Shown here: positions 17,129 to 25,686 of the stretch, one piece after another
Layout of the letters: every line of letters begins with the position of its first letter
Position numbering within the stretch: position 1 is the stretch's first letter
Assembly: GCF_025917315.1 (NCBI RefSeq)
Contig: NZ_CP080627.1
Coordinates: 3,596,001-3,660,000 of the forward strand
DNA length: 64,000 nt
DNA from: Halomonas qaidamensis
GTDB taxonomy: Bacteria; Pseudomonadota; Gammaproteobacteria; Pseudomonadales; Halomonadaceae
Direction: 5' to 3'
Made by a program: the position numbers and the translations under genes
The notes under the pieces: generated by a model
Told to the model about the DNA's origin: nothing
The model's database searches: none
What the model saw: the letters and a program-made list of their open reading frames with translations, nothing else

Positions 17129-17341
17129 ATGCTTAGTGCGGATGACTCAAAGCAGGAAATTGCAATCGCCATCTGGAGGGCGGCTATCGACCTGTTTGGT
17201 GGGGATCGAACAGCAGCGGACCAGTGGTTACAAAATGAAGCAATTGGGCTGGGATGGAAGCGTCCCATTGATGTAATGCAGGAGGATCCTCAGCAGGTAC
17301 TGGATCTTATTACAAGGATAGACAGAGGCGTTTACACATAA
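17129..17341 (+). CDS. MbcA/ParS/Xre-type antitoxin domain protein, 70 aa, no toxin
   Basis: The product consists almost wholly of the MbcA/ParS (DUF2384) toxin-binding fold: AIWRAAIDLFGGDRTAADQW, LGWKRPIDVM, then QQVLDLITRIDRGVYT. In complete systems such a protein carries a DNA-binding part, neutralises a RES-domain NAD-degrading toxin and represses its own promoter. Here there is no N-terminal helix-turn-helix and no RES gene follows; the next 1 kb holds only decayed sequence. GGTGATG lies a few bases before the ATG. It may have lost its partner or may guard against toxins encoded elsewhere. Confidence 0.7.
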   Translation: MLSADDSKQEIAIAIWRAAIDLFGGDRTAADQWLQNEAIGLGWKRPIDVMQEDPQQVLDLITRIDRGVYT

Positions 17342-17569
17342 CTTCGCTTTTCGGCCGTAACTTGGTCTTAGTTTCTTCGCAGCGGCAAGTAATGCTGCTT
17401 GAGGAGTTGAATAATGGTCAGGCTCACTCTCGATATCCTGACGCATTTACTCGAAAGGTGCCTATTTCATTTTCAGTGCATTACCGGCCTATGTTGCACA
17501 GCCTTTTCTCATCCTGGCCAGCCGACCAACTACTAAATCATCAAAAATCTTAAGATTATTGAATTACCT

Positions 17570-17824
17570 TCAATTATCTTTGAAAGGATAATTGCGTATG
17601 AGGTCTGAGCAATCTGGTTCGTTTTCCAGCACCGATAATCGATCTTTCAACATTTCACGAATTACCTTCCCTATTGCAAACCGCTCTTCCTGCGTTAAGC
17701 ATATGTTTACGTTATGCAGTGAACACACTCAACTGTGAGGGTTGCCATTGCTGGTCGAGTGCGTCGCGGGTGCACTCAATAGCTTGCCGCCCAAGGCAGC
17801 GAGAATGTTTTCGTGTCGCATCAT
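17570..17824 (-). pseudogene. Small open frame broken by an in-frame TGA
   Basis: On the minus strand, 84 codons run from ATG 17824 to TGA 17570 with a single in-frame TGA at 17729-17731 (codon 32). The first part is MMRHENILAALGGKLLSAP; the second contains LTQEERFAIGKVIREMLKDR and ends LIRNYPFKDN. Both parts look protein-like and AGGTG precedes the start. I do not recognise the family. It may be one small gene with a nonsense mutation, or two unrelated short frames that happen to be in phase. Confidence 0.3.
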
Positions 17825-18330
17825 GGCTATTCACCTGTCATTAATTAGTTATTAAACGGGTTATGAGCGTCGATGAACTACGTTTACCACTATACTCATG
17901 TAACTCCATCAAAATTGACTTTTGTCCATGGCTTTTCGCAAAACCAGCGATCTCATACCAGTTTTCACCATGGTCAATGTAATCGAATGGAAGTCGTCAG
18001 GCGGGATCTATGATACCGCTATGTGTGCAACCGCTATGCCGTCGGCTAGGAAAAAATACCCTATTCAGTTATACCTATTGCTTGCCTGTTCACCTTTTTC
18101 TACCCACTGGACAGTAATTCGAAAAGAATTAACTAAACAGGAGGGAGTGGGTAACAATACTTTCTCATTAGTAGGTTGAATGCATTGGGTGTTAGAAGCT
18201 GTTCTCTACCGGCAGCTCTTTCATGTCTAGCCTAGTTATCTCGACGATCACTTACACGATGGCTAGCTTATTCACGAAGTCATCAAGCAACTGACCTGGA
18301 ATAAATACTCAAGGTAACGGTGCCTAAAAT
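17825..18330. other. Stretch without a supported gene
   Basis: One open frame (17922-18179, plus) has no ribosome-binding site and unconvincing composition. I see no RNA gene or strong hairpin. The region has the look of decayed island DNA between toxin-antitoxin remnants. Confidence 0.4.
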
Positions 18331-18753
18331 ATGATTACTCCAAATAGTTTGCGCGAAACAGAGATGGAAGCAAGAGCGCGTCGAGCCGTGATGGAAAGCG
18401 GCGATTGGTTAACTGTCGATGAGATATTCCAGTTGCCAGGCAGCTCATGTAGTGACTGTGCTCAGCCTGCGCAGTGGAAACAACAAGGTGACATTTTTAC
18501 GATTACCGACCATGGCACCGAATACTACCCTGCGTTTGCACTTGAGAAGGAAGCTGGCTACCGACCGTACCGCGTCATGTCGAAAATCATCGACATCTTC
18601 AAAGATGATAAAAGCGGGTGGGGAATGGCCTTTTGGTTCCAGTCGGCAAATAGCTATCTCGGCGGGCTACGACCTCATGATCTGATAGCCACAGACCCTG
18701 ATCTCGTTATTGACGCCGCTCTTGATGAGGTCCAAGGAATCTTGCATGGGTAG
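18331..18753 (+). CDS. MbcA/ParS-like antitoxin-type protein, 140 aa, no toxin
   Basis: The N-terminal half carries RARRAVMESGDWLTVDEI, a wing or helix-turn-helix-like start, and WKQQGDIFTITDHGTEYYPA. The C-terminal half, GWGMAFWFQSANSYLGGLRP followed by DLIATDPDLVIDAALDEV and GILHG, fits the MbcA/ParS toxin-binding pattern (LGG..P.DL...DP..V). I recognise this as a family usually found next to RES-type or similar toxins. None follows here: only 30-odd bases of non-coding DNA and then decayed sequence. An alternative start at ATG 18364 has no better ribosome-binding site. The role is probably antitoxin or autorepressor. Confidence 0.6.
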   Translation: MITPNSLRETEMEARARRAVMESGDWLTVDEIFQLPGSSCSDCAQPAQWKQQGDIFTITDHGTEYYPAFALEKEAGYRPYRVMSKIIDIFKDDKSGWGMAFWFQSANSYLGGLRPHDLIATDPDLVIDAALDEVQGILHG

Positions 18754-19207
18754 TGAGTAGAACGATAAGGAATATTGGCAACTACGATCGACACGCTTCA
18801 TTCGATCAAACAGGGTAAAAAGGTCTCTGCCCTTAACGGGACGGGAGTTATGAAGAAAAGCTTCCCGCGGCAAGTGAGTTCTGTCTTGTGTGATAGGGCA
18901 GTCGCTATAAGCCCATCAGACTATGTTTTCACTGGAGTCGATGTTACCCAGGATACTTTCCCTCGATCAATCCATATCGGATGTTTTGTAGCGAGGTTTA
19001 CTACCAAATAGATGGAAGCCAAGTCAAAGTAGAACCGCCCACACCAGCATGAAGAACGGGCCAACCTGATACCCCATTAAGCTGGCTACACCCGGATCAA
19101 CAGCAGTCTTATCTTGCCACCACTCAAAAGTCATTCGGTAAGCCAAAAAATCATCGCTACGAAGCCGGTGAGACAAGCGGCGCCTAGCAAAACACTCAGC
19201 GGCGCAT
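18754..19207. other. Stretch without a supported gene, perhaps decayed
   Basis: Short frames occur, for example one from TTG 18775, but none is supported. The right part leads into the acyltransferase remnant and may include more of that lost gene. Confidence 0.35.
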
Positions 19208-19411
19208 TCCTACAACCAGTTCTTTTCCCTATTATTATATTTATGGGGCAGAGCCTTCTTACCCCCTATTTTGGCGCATCCCCAATTGCACAGGCTAATC
19301 GCCATTGCTGCTTGCCTCACGACAACATCTCTGCTGGAGGTTTTGTTTCTGATGTTACTGGGAGCCACTGTGTCCTACGTCATATCCAGATTCATAGAAC
19401 GCTCGCTTTAG
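19208..19411 (+). pseudogene. C-terminal remnant of an acyltransferase-3-like membrane protein
   Basis: Read in one frame to TAG 19411, the sequence gives FFSLLLYLWGRAFLPPIL, then a hydrophobic stretch (LIAIAACLTTTSLLEVLFLM) and the ending VSYVISRFIERSL. A hydrophobic C-terminus ending in a YxxxRFIER motif is typical of acyltransferase family 3 (OafA-like) membrane enzymes. Upstream the frame loses similarity and no start is found, so only about the last 67 residues remain. It does not belong with the defence genes and may come from an earlier insertion. Confidence 0.4.
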
Positions 19412-19574
19412 TGATCTTTGCTGCACTGGGCTCAAAACTTCCGGCCTGAGAGGTTGGTGTGAAACGCTTTCTTGGTATCGGATCGGAGCAATCGCTAGAT
19501 GTCGGTAGCTTAGGAAGCTGGGTCAGTCTTTGCTCGCACGCTTCTGTACGCCTAGACTATAAATATATAGTTTT

Positions 19575-19584
19575 GGTGTACACC
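19575..19584. promoter_or_regulatory. Perfect palindrome GGTGTACACC, candidate AbiEi operator
   Basis: The 10-bp palindrome lies directly before the abiEi start (GTG 19586). AbiEi-type antitoxins are known to repress their own operon by binding inverted repeats in the promoter, so this is the natural candidate site. AT-rich TATAAATATATAG just upstream may be part of the promoter. Confidence 0.45.
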
Positions 19585-19585
19585 T

Positions 19586-20125
19586 GTGAAACGGATGACA
19601 GCTCTGCAGCGATTGGACAGCTGGGACAGAATTGGGCGAAGCGTATTCACGCGAAATGACCTGGCAAAGATCTTTCATGAAGACAACCCTAAAACCCTCC
19701 AGGAAGGGATCAACCGACTGCGTAAGCATGGCATCCTCGAAGGCGTAGCCCGGGGCATCTATTGCTACTCCCTTTCGCGGCCCACCGACCCCTACCGGCT
19801 GGAACGAATCGCTCGGGCTATGCGCCGAGGGGAGTACAGCTACGTCTCACTAGAATCGGCCCTGTCAGAGTATGGAGCCATCTCACAAATCCCCGTCGAT
19901 CGCCTAACCATTATGACAACAGGCCGCAAAGGAACGCACTGCACTCCTTATGGAACCATTGAGTTCACGCATACCAGCAGGCCCATCATTGAGCTGCTGC
20001 CGCGCATGCGTGACATTGGGCGGCCGCTCAAAATGGCGACGCCTGACGCTGCCTGGGCAGATCTGAAACGAGTGGGGCGAAATACGTATCTAGTAGATGT
20101 GGAGGTGATCCATGGCCAGGATTGA
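19586..20125 (+). CDS. abiEi: AbiEi-type antitoxin of a type IV toxin-antitoxin system
   Basis: The 179-residue protein starts with a winged helix (RIGRSVFTRNDLAKIF, then LQEGINRLRKHGILEGVARG and IYCYSL) and continues with the AbiEi C-terminal pattern (RGEYSYVSLESALSEYG, RLTIMTTGRKG and the late TPDAAWADLKR). AbiEi represses its operon and counters the nucleotidyltransferase AbiEii without direct contact. The start is GTG 19586 or ATG 19595. The stop overlaps the next gene by 14 bases, as is usual in abiE operons. The gene looks complete, but its toxin is truncated, so it may now be a free-standing regulator. Confidence 0.8.
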   Translation: MKRMTALQRLDSWDRIGRSVFTRNDLAKIFHEDNPKTLQEGINRLRKHGILEGVARGIYCYSLSRPTDPYRLERIARAMRRGEYSYVSLESALSEYGAISQIPVDRLTIMTTGRKGTHCTPYGTIEFTHTSRPIIELLPRMRDIGRPLKMATPDAAWADLKRVGRNTYLVDVEVIHGQD

Positions 20126-20429
20126 GCCTGTGGTTTTTGCCATGCTCGTTGACATGGCAATGGAAGAACCTGGACACAATGCGATGTGGCAAGTCATCGA
20201 AAAAGAGCGTCTACACTTCGACATTGTATTCGCTCCAGCGTCGCAGAATGCGATACACGTAGCGGCTAGCCGAGGAGAACCCACGCGGCATCAACTCAAA
20301 GGACTACGACCCGGGCCCTACTCCGAGACCTACGGGTTCGGGGTGATCGACTTCATCAACTGGGGCAGAAAGCAGGTGCAGGAGAATCTGGGCCACCGCG
20401 TTCCGAGCCTGCAAGTGGTGCGTCGCTAG
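20112..20429 (+). pseudogene. abiEii: Truncated AbiEii nucleotidyltransferase toxin
   Basis: The frame starts at ATG 20112 inside the end of abiEi, the usual abiE overlap. Residues about 25-41 (MWQVIEKERLHFDIVFA) match the beginning of AbiEii toxins, which read ...VIEKELLHYDI... before the catalytic GGTxLR and D.D motifs. Those motifs are absent: after residue 41 the sequence changes to unrelated HVAASRGEPTRHQLKG and ends at 105 residues, far short of the usual 230-300. I infer that a deletion removed the catalytic core. Without GGT and D.D the product cannot transfer nucleotides, so this copy should be non-toxic. Confidence 0.65.
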
Positions 20430-20975
20430 TTCAGCCGATGCCAAGGAGGGACGTCCAGTCGGTTCGCCAGACATTCGTCGATCCATACGGTGCCGGCCCC
20501 CAGATCAGATGAACGGCCATCATTAGCCGACGGCGATTGGCTGGCTAACGGTGGGGCGGTGGGAGGATTTGCAGCGCAGGAATCCAGCCGGATAGCTCGC
20601 TGCCCATATCGCCACGCCGTAGCCGCTGCCGTACACCAAAGGATTCGCGACTCATTGGCGTGTGGCGGGGTACAGCGCCTCGGCGAAGACACCATAGCCA
20701 AAGTGGCTGACAAGGCTTAGCCGACGCGCTGCTCTTCGTCCACTAGCGCATCCGCCTCACGTGAAGCGTCACGATGTATGTTTTATAGATTGTGCTTTGA
20801 AAGCAGGTAATTTCTTTGCTGTTGATATCCCTAGGATCACATTATGTGCTTATGCTTTCTCAGCACCGTTAACATACCGCTGTCGAAGAGTAATGCCAGA
20901 CCGTCTATTCTCAAGAAACCGCGCAAGCGATTGTGAGGATAATGTGGGTAGGTTTGTTGAGATGAGGAAATCTCT
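20430..20975. other. Stretch without a supported gene
   Basis: The left half is GC-rich and crossed by open frames on both strands (20426-20713 minus, 20490-20720 plus) that look like composition artefacts. The right half is AT-rich and ends in the ribosome-binding site of the next gene. I identified nothing. Confidence 0.4.
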
Positions 20976-21737
20976 ATGTCGCATAAAAACGATCCGCAAA
21001 GACCTACTGTCGAAGGCAATGCTAAAAGTCCTCTTGAGCGTTTAAAAGGATCTGTTCAGCATTACGATAAGCCGTTTGAACCGTTGGACAGTGAGCACTG
21101 GGAAGCCGATCTCCTGGAGCCTAACACTGCCGTGAAGCCAGGAGAGGTTACGACACACATTGCCCCGACGGGCACTCGCTATATCAGAGTTCGTGAGGTA
21201 CCCCCAAGGCTCCAAGACGGTTTTGTACGCTATCTCACTGGTGCCGGTTGTCCAGTGGTTGAAAATGAGGATGGCCCATTAGCTTATGAGATCGACTGGA
21301 TAGAATGGCGTCAGCACCGCCGCCCTGATCGTATTGCGGCGCATAACAGTGCGGAAACGAGTGTCGCAGTGATGCGCACGTTCCCAACTATTGCTCATGA
21401 ATGGGGGCTGTCAGATACAGACATGGCAGCGCTTCTAGAAATTAATATTGATAGTTATCGTAAGTGGGCAGCCACTCCTTTACAGACAAGCTTAAAGGCT
21501 GAGCAGCTTGAACGTGCATCCAATATCCTAGGGATCTATCGGTCGCTAACATTGCTATTTCCTCAAGCAGAAGACCGGCAACGGTGGCTTCATCACTTGA
21601 TTGAGACTGATAACGCCCCTTTTAATGGTTTCTCTCCCATGGAACTGATGAATCGCGGCGGCTTATCGGCTTTGCGCTCGCTTCGGAGCTATCTTGATGG
21701 TCAACGCCAAGGAGGGGAGGAGTCTATTATTCAGTAG
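20976..21737 (+). CDS. MbcA/ParS/Xre-type antitoxin with a large N-terminal extension, no toxin
   Basis: The 253-residue protein ends with a clear MbcA/ParS toxin-binding domain (SLTLLFPQAEDRQRWLHHLI, then FNGFSPMELMNRGGLSAL). Before it, residues 135-180 (AHEWGLSDTDMAALLEIN, then YRKWAATP) read as the Xre-like helix-turn-helix usual in Xre/ParS antitoxins. The first 130 residues (RYIRVREVPPRLQDGFVRYL, then EDGPLAYEIDWIEWRQ) are an extra domain I do not recognise. AGGAAA precedes the ATG. No RES or other toxin gene follows; the next 340 bases are non-coding. It is the third MbcA/ParS-like gene within 5 kb and the only one with a complete architecture. Confidence 0.65.
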   Translation: MSHKNDPQRPTVEGNAKSPLERLKGSVQHYDKPFEPLDSEHWEADLLEPNTAVKPGEVTTHIAPTGTRYIRVREVPPRLQDGFVRYLTGAGCPVVENEDGPLAYEIDWIEWRQHRRPDRIAAHNSAETSVAVMRTFPTIAHEWGLSDTDMAALLEINIDSYRKWAATPLQTSLKAEQLERASNILGIYRSLTLLFPQAEDRQRWLHHLIETDNAPFNGFSPMELMNRGGLSALRSLRSYLDGQRQGGEESIIQ

Positions 21738-22073
21738 TCATGGGCTGCGCGGACTGTACTAGGCCTTTTAATTAAAGTATTTAGGCAGCTCGAAGGGTCG
21801 CTCGTTAAAGAATATAGTCGGCACGCAAGAGCTGATCTCTATGCTCCATGAAGGCCTTGGCCATTTTTTCAGGGATATTGCGCCGGCCACCAAAAACGGC
21901 AGGAAAGGCAGACATGGAAGCATTCAGCTTTGACTTACCGATTATAACGGATTGTCCTGAAGTACCCATAAGGAGATACGTGATACCGTTACAACAATAC
22001 CACGTGCAACGCCGTTATAACCCTTTCTTGTTAAAAGCAGTATCGAGACCAGACTACCAACATGAGTAGTATC
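21738..22073. other. Intergenic region with a possible 36-aa minus-strand frame
   Basis: On the minus strand, ATG 21915 to TAA 21805 encodes MSAFPAVFGGRRNIPEKMAK and a further 16 residues ending LLRADYIL. It reads as protein-like but has no ribosome-binding site and no known family; it may be the tail of a lost gene. A plus-strand frame at 21848-22069 over the same bases looks like its shadow. Confidence 0.3.
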
Positions 22074-23336
22074 TTAAGGTAGCAAGAATATTAGCTGCTT
22101 GGAGATAACTATTTGATCCTCAAAATTAATTGTATCAGCCACTCTTCTTTGCTGGTTTGATGACGTTAATATTTTCAATATCTTAGAGCTTTGTAGTGTA
22201 AAGAGAGCTTCTTTATATTGCGAGAGAGTTGCAGGTGAGTTATTGCAGGTATCAAATATCAGATCTTGGACGTTTAAACCTTCGCGTCTCCCGATATATT
22301 TAGGTATTTCTTCCAGCAGTGCCGCTATAACTCTTTTATTCGCATCATCATCAAAGTAAAAATCAAAAGTTTCCTGATTAGCAAGAGCCTCCAAAGTTGG
22401 ATTATACCCAAGCATCATATTAAGACCATCTCCTCCATGGTGCTCAAATGTGTTTTGACTACCCCAATGGGTCAGCAGCATTTCATTTCGCGCAGTCGGG
22501 TGTGAAGACAAATGAATTAGCCAGTAAGATCGATTACTTTTTGGAGAAACTATAAAAAACGGTGTCAAAAAAGATGCGCCGCACTGTTCTTTAATTTCTT
22601 CATAAAGCAACTGCTCAATTAGAAGCCTACTTCTAGACACATCTTTTCTGCTTTGTAATTCAGGCTTTTCTAAAAGCCCCTCGAGATTAATTTTAGCTAG
22701 CAAAGATACATATCGAGGGTCATTCGACATATAATTAATCAGACTATCAGTCGAGAAAGTCAAAATAACTTCTGTGCTTTTCGGAAACTCTTTAAATATA
22801 CTTCTTATCGTGTTAGCAGGTACATCCTTATAACCATATTGATCTAATATGAAAATATTTCTTGGGCTTCTTTGACGCCTTTTAATATCAGCTATAATAT
22901 CTGGCAGCGCATCAAGAAAACCTGTTTTAAGAGATTTTATTTTATCACGCGAACTATATCCATGTTCATTGAGCGAAAATTCAAGATGCCTAAAGGCCGC
23001 TTCATCAATTTCTACAAAATAATAATTCGCATCTATCTGAAAATATTTTCGTCTACCTGATGCGTTAACTTCTGCCTCTGCTTCTTTCATCGTCCTAAGC
23101 AAGAGAAGCGGTGATCCAGGTACTATATCTGAGGTGTCAGGTAATCTATATCGACCGCCACCAGCAAAACCATCTATCAAATTTATACGAAATTTTTCGA
23201 TGGTAGGGTTCTTTGTAAAAACCCTGATGTATCGCTTAAGGTAATCACAAATAACCTCATGCTTGGCAATACTATGCTGATCAATAATTGGAGGTAAATT
23301 AAAATCAGACCAGTCATATCCATTTTTTGATGGCAT
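22074..23336 (-). CDS. tcmP: Three-Cys-motif partner protein TcmP (first copy)
   Basis: The 420-residue protein has the TcmP pattern: QHSIAKHEVICDYLKRYI, INLIDGFAGGGRY followed by PGSPLLLL, YYFVEIDEAAFRHL, and IFILDQYGYKDVP. These resemble the glycine-rich loop and acidic residue of a Rossmann-like methyltransferase fold, though no reaction is established for the family. TcmP genes were named because they lie beside three-Cys-motif proteins of the phage Gp37/Gp68 (DUF5131) type, and here such a gene lies 45 bases upstream on the same strand. It is AT-rich compared with the flanks, suggesting a separate origin. It differs strongly from the second TcmP at 24589-25686. Confidence 0.75.
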   Translation of the reverse strand: MPSKNGYDWSDFNLPPIIDQHSIAKHEVICDYLKRYIRVFTKNPTIEKFRINLIDGFAGGGRYRLPDTSDIVPGSPLLLLRTMKEAEAEVNASGRRKYFQIDANYYFVEIDEAAFRHLEFSLNEHGYSSRDKIKSLKTGFLDALPDIIADIKRRQRSPRNIFILDQYGYKDVPANTIRSIFKEFPKSTEVILTFSTDSLINYMSNDPRYVSLLAKINLEGLLEKPELQSRKDVSRSRLLIEQLLYEEIKEQCGASFLTPFFIVSPKSNRSYWLIHLSSHPTARNEMLLTHWGSQNTFEHHGGDGLNMMLGYNPTLEALANQETFDFYFDDDANKRVIAALLEEIPKYIGRREGLNVQDLIFDTCNNSPATLSQYKEALFTLQSSKILKILTSSNQQRRVADTINFEDQIVISKQLIFLLP

Positions 23337-23381
23337 ACGGTTCCTTCACTTATCGCTACGTCACACACTAAAAGATAGTTA

Positions 23382-24131
23382 TTATAAATGTAATGCAGAA
23401 ATTCTGGGCATTTCATCCCAAACTTTTCCTTGTAGCTCCCTACCATTAGCCTTTTTATTTCTTTTTTTGCCGTCAGCTCCCCAAGTCCCCCACTGTTTAA
23501 AGAAAAAAGCGACGCCTTGATCTTCACATTGTTGACGAACTTGATTAACCCATTCTTCCTTCAGTGGGCGAGCATAGCGACCAGACTCACCACCCACTAT
23601 AACCCAATGTATATCGGTCAAATCAAGTGGCCCTACATCCTCTAGCAATGGCTCAACGGATAGAAAGCGGACGGTGGCAGCAACATCACGTAAGTGCTGA
23701 ATTCTAGGTACACCGTATTTTTTATCTTCTACTGATACGCCAATCCAGGCGTTAGTAGGTGCTTCAATAGTTTCGAAATAACGACTCATACGCTCTGCAC
23801 GCTTGGTAAGTATTTGATAGGTGTGATGAGGCGTACGACGAATTACGTCGAATACGCGATCCAGAAACTCGACTGGAACAGCCTCGTGGAAGAGATCGCT
23901 CATAGAATTTACAAAGTATTTAGTAGGCTTTTTTCTACGGAAGGGCTGTTCTAAACGATCTTCCAAAAGACTTAACTCAAAGCCATTCTCATAACCCGGC
24001 GTCCCCATGGCCTGCAAGCGCTTCGCCATTTCTTCTGCATAGCAGTGTTTACATCCCGGTGAGACCTTGGTGCATCCCGTCATAGGGTTCCACGTATGCT
24101 CTGTCCACTCAATCGAACTCTTGCTACTCAT
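23382..24131 (-). CDS. DUF5131 (phage Gp37/Gp68-like) three-Cys-motif protein
   Basis: The 249-residue product begins SSIEWTEHTWNPMTG and carries Cys20, Cys27 and Cys30 in GCTKVSPGCKHCYAE, the three-cysteine motif that resembles a radical-SAM iron-sulfur binding loop. Later segments YFVNSMSDLFHEAVP, YQILTKRAERM, AWIGVSVED, FLSVEPLLED and VIVGGESG are all typical of the family. ATG 24131 is fixed by AGGAGG seven bases upstream. The gene leads a leftward pair with tcmP and faces an XRE-type regulator across 110 bases. The family is common in phages and defence islands; its substrate is unknown. A radical-SAM-like reaction on DNA, tRNA or a nucleotide is only a hypothesis. Confidence 0.85.
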   Translation of the reverse strand: MSSKSSIEWTEHTWNPMTGCTKVSPGCKHCYAEEMAKRLQAMGTPGYENGFELSLLEDRLEQPFRRKKPTKYFVNSMSDLFHEAVPVEFLDRVFDVIRRTPHHTYQILTKRAERMSRYFETIEAPTNAWIGVSVEDKKYGVPRIQHLRDVAATVRFLSVEPLLEDVGPLDLTDIHWVIVGGESGRYARPLKEEWVNQVRQQCEDQGVAFFFKQWGTWGADGKKRNKKANGRELQGKVWDEMPRISALHL

Positions 24132-24241
24132 AGCCAATCCTCCTTCAGCGCAGTCCTTTGTATAAAAGACTAGGTACTGTTAAAGCAACATTTATTGTAT
24201 CATAGTCAAATATTTATATAAATGTAAATAAGTGAATAATC

Positions 24242-24559
24242 ATGACCTATAGAGTAAAGCTGGCTGTGGCATTAAAAAACTATATGGATGAGCACTCGTT
24301 GACACAGTTTAGAATCGCAAAGGCCCTGGGTGTAAGTCAGTCTTTAATTAGCAGAGTTTTGAGACAAGAGTGGACGCGGAAAACAGAAAGCATAAGAAAA
24401 ATCGAGAATTTATTAGATATGCAGCCAGAGGTAGACCCCCGACAATCGGAGGTCTTAATGAATGCACTTGCTGAAGTTTGGACTGGAGACGAACGTGATG
24501 CTGAGTTGCTCGCAAACTGTATTATAGCGATAGGAAAGATTAGAAAGGAGAATTTCTAA
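24242..24559 (+). CDS. XRE/Cro-type helix-turn-helix regulator
   Basis: The 105-residue protein has a clear helix-turn-helix: LTQFRIAKALGVSQSLISRV at about residues 20-39, followed by IRKIENLLDMQPEV. It lies divergent from the DUF5131-tcmP pair with 110 bases between the starts, and convergent with the second tcmP, which ends 30 bases after it. That position suggests it controls the three-Cys-motif module from the shared intergenic region, perhaps as a repressor. The remaining 50 residues are helical and may dimerise. There is no recognisable toxin partner. Confidence 0.75.
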   Translation: MTYRVKLAVALKNYMDEHSLTQFRIAKALGVSQSLISRVLRQEWTRKTESIRKIENLLDMQPEVDPRQSEVLMNALAEVWTGDERDAELLANCIIAIGKIRKENF

Positions 24560-24588
24560 AAGCTGAGTTCCATTTCAGAATTCAAACC

Positions 24589-25686
24589 CTAGCTTATTTT
24601 AAACCTTATATTATCTTTATACGTAAAACGACGTGCACGCTTACTAACATCGTCTGGATGTATAACAAGTTGGCCTCTCTCCTCAAGCGGCCTCAATGCA
24701 TTTTTCTTGTATTGAGATGAGTGAAAAATAGTCTTATCAGACCCTACAAATGATTCAATCACTTTGGTTGTTACCCACTGGCCAGAAAACTCATCGCTAA
24801 TAGCTTGGATTAAGGGTTGAAAATTTGGAACAGAAAGGTCAAGTTCATTGCCAGCACCACCTCGGTAAACAAAATCACCTTCCGGAGCAATTTTCCATAT
24901 TGCCTGTTTCATTTTGTCCGTCCCCATCCAGGAACCAGTAGCGAAAAATATACTATATACGTGCCGGTCTCCCTTATTTAAATCAAAGTGAATAGCATTC
25001 GAAGCTCCTGACTCTTTAAGCTTCTTTTTATATAAATCATACAAATACTCTTTTCTCTTCTTACGATCATTAAGCTCTTGAGCTTTTCTCCATTCGTCGC
25101 TGCCAAATAACCTATCTAGGTGTGGCTCAAACTCCTTTGAACGAAGAAAACGATTTATATTTTCATACATCACCGAAATATAAATCTCTGACTTTGAATT
25201 TTTCAGCAAACGGTTCAAGATTGACATTGGCGTATCCGATACGCCAAAAGGATCTACCATTGCAAAGCAGGGTGCTAGCCTAGAGTTTTGCTCTTCTATT
25301 AGCGTCAAAAGTTCATCAATTGCCTCATCAAATTTACTGTTGGCATAATATATTGAAAACTTAGTGGGGAGCACTGGATACTTTTCAGCCACTAAATCTT
25401 TAAGATGTTGTAATCGACTTTCATCATCTTCAACAAAACAAAATATTATTTCTTGATTTCTAACATCTTTATGTGTGTGTAATAAAGCTGCTTCAAGAGC
25501 AATGAGTGGAGATCCTTTGTGCCCATTTAAATATTCTCCTGGGCCTGAAAAACCGTCAATGAATAGTAGTCTTTTATTATATTTTGATAATATTGGAAAC
25601 CAAGCATCTAGGTAAGACTTTAAAACTAAATGCTTCCCCTCAGAATGTTCATCCAATTTCCATAACGTCTGCCGCGGCTTTCCCAT
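24589..25686 (-). CDS. tcmP: Three-Cys-motif partner protein TcmP (second copy)
   Basis: Starting at ATG 25686, the 365-residue protein shows LWKLDEHSEGKHLVLKSYL, LLFIDGFSGPGEYLNG with GSPLIALEAALL, IIFCFVEDDESRLQHL, and FAMVDPFGVSDTPM, the TcmP motifs in the usual order. The C-terminal half has a winged-helix-like end (LRPLEERGQLVIHPDD). AGGGA precedes the start by about ten bases. This copy has no adjacent DUF5131 gene of its own: the regulator at 24242-24559 lies between it and the DUF5131-tcmP pair. Two divergent TcmP proteins beside one three-Cys protein may mean two partners or two alternatives. The 37 extra upstream codons of the open frame are unlikely to be coding. Confidence 0.75.
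   Translation of the reverse strand: MGKPRQTLWKLDEHSEGKHLVLKSYLDAWFPILSKYNKRLLFIDGFSGPGEYLNGHKGSPLIALEAALLHTHKDVRNQEIIFCFVEDDESRLQHLKDLVAEKYPVLPTKFSIYYANSKFDEAIDELLTLIEEQNSRLAPCFAMVDPFGVSDTPMSILNRLLKNSKSEIYISVMYENINRFLRSKEFEPHLDRLFGSDEWRKAQELNDRKKRKEYLYDLYKKKLKESGASNAIHFDLNKGDRHVYSIFFATGSWMGTDKMKQAIWKIAPEGDFVYRGGAGNELDLSVPNFQPLIQAISDEFSGQWVTTKVIESFVGSDKTIFHSSQYKKNALRPLEERGQLVIHPDDVSKRARRFTYKDNIRFKIS

Noticed and set aside
20426..20720. Overlapping frames on both strands in GC-rich DNA
   Set aside because: Long open frames are expected in GC-rich DNA by composition; no motif or ribosome-binding site supports either.
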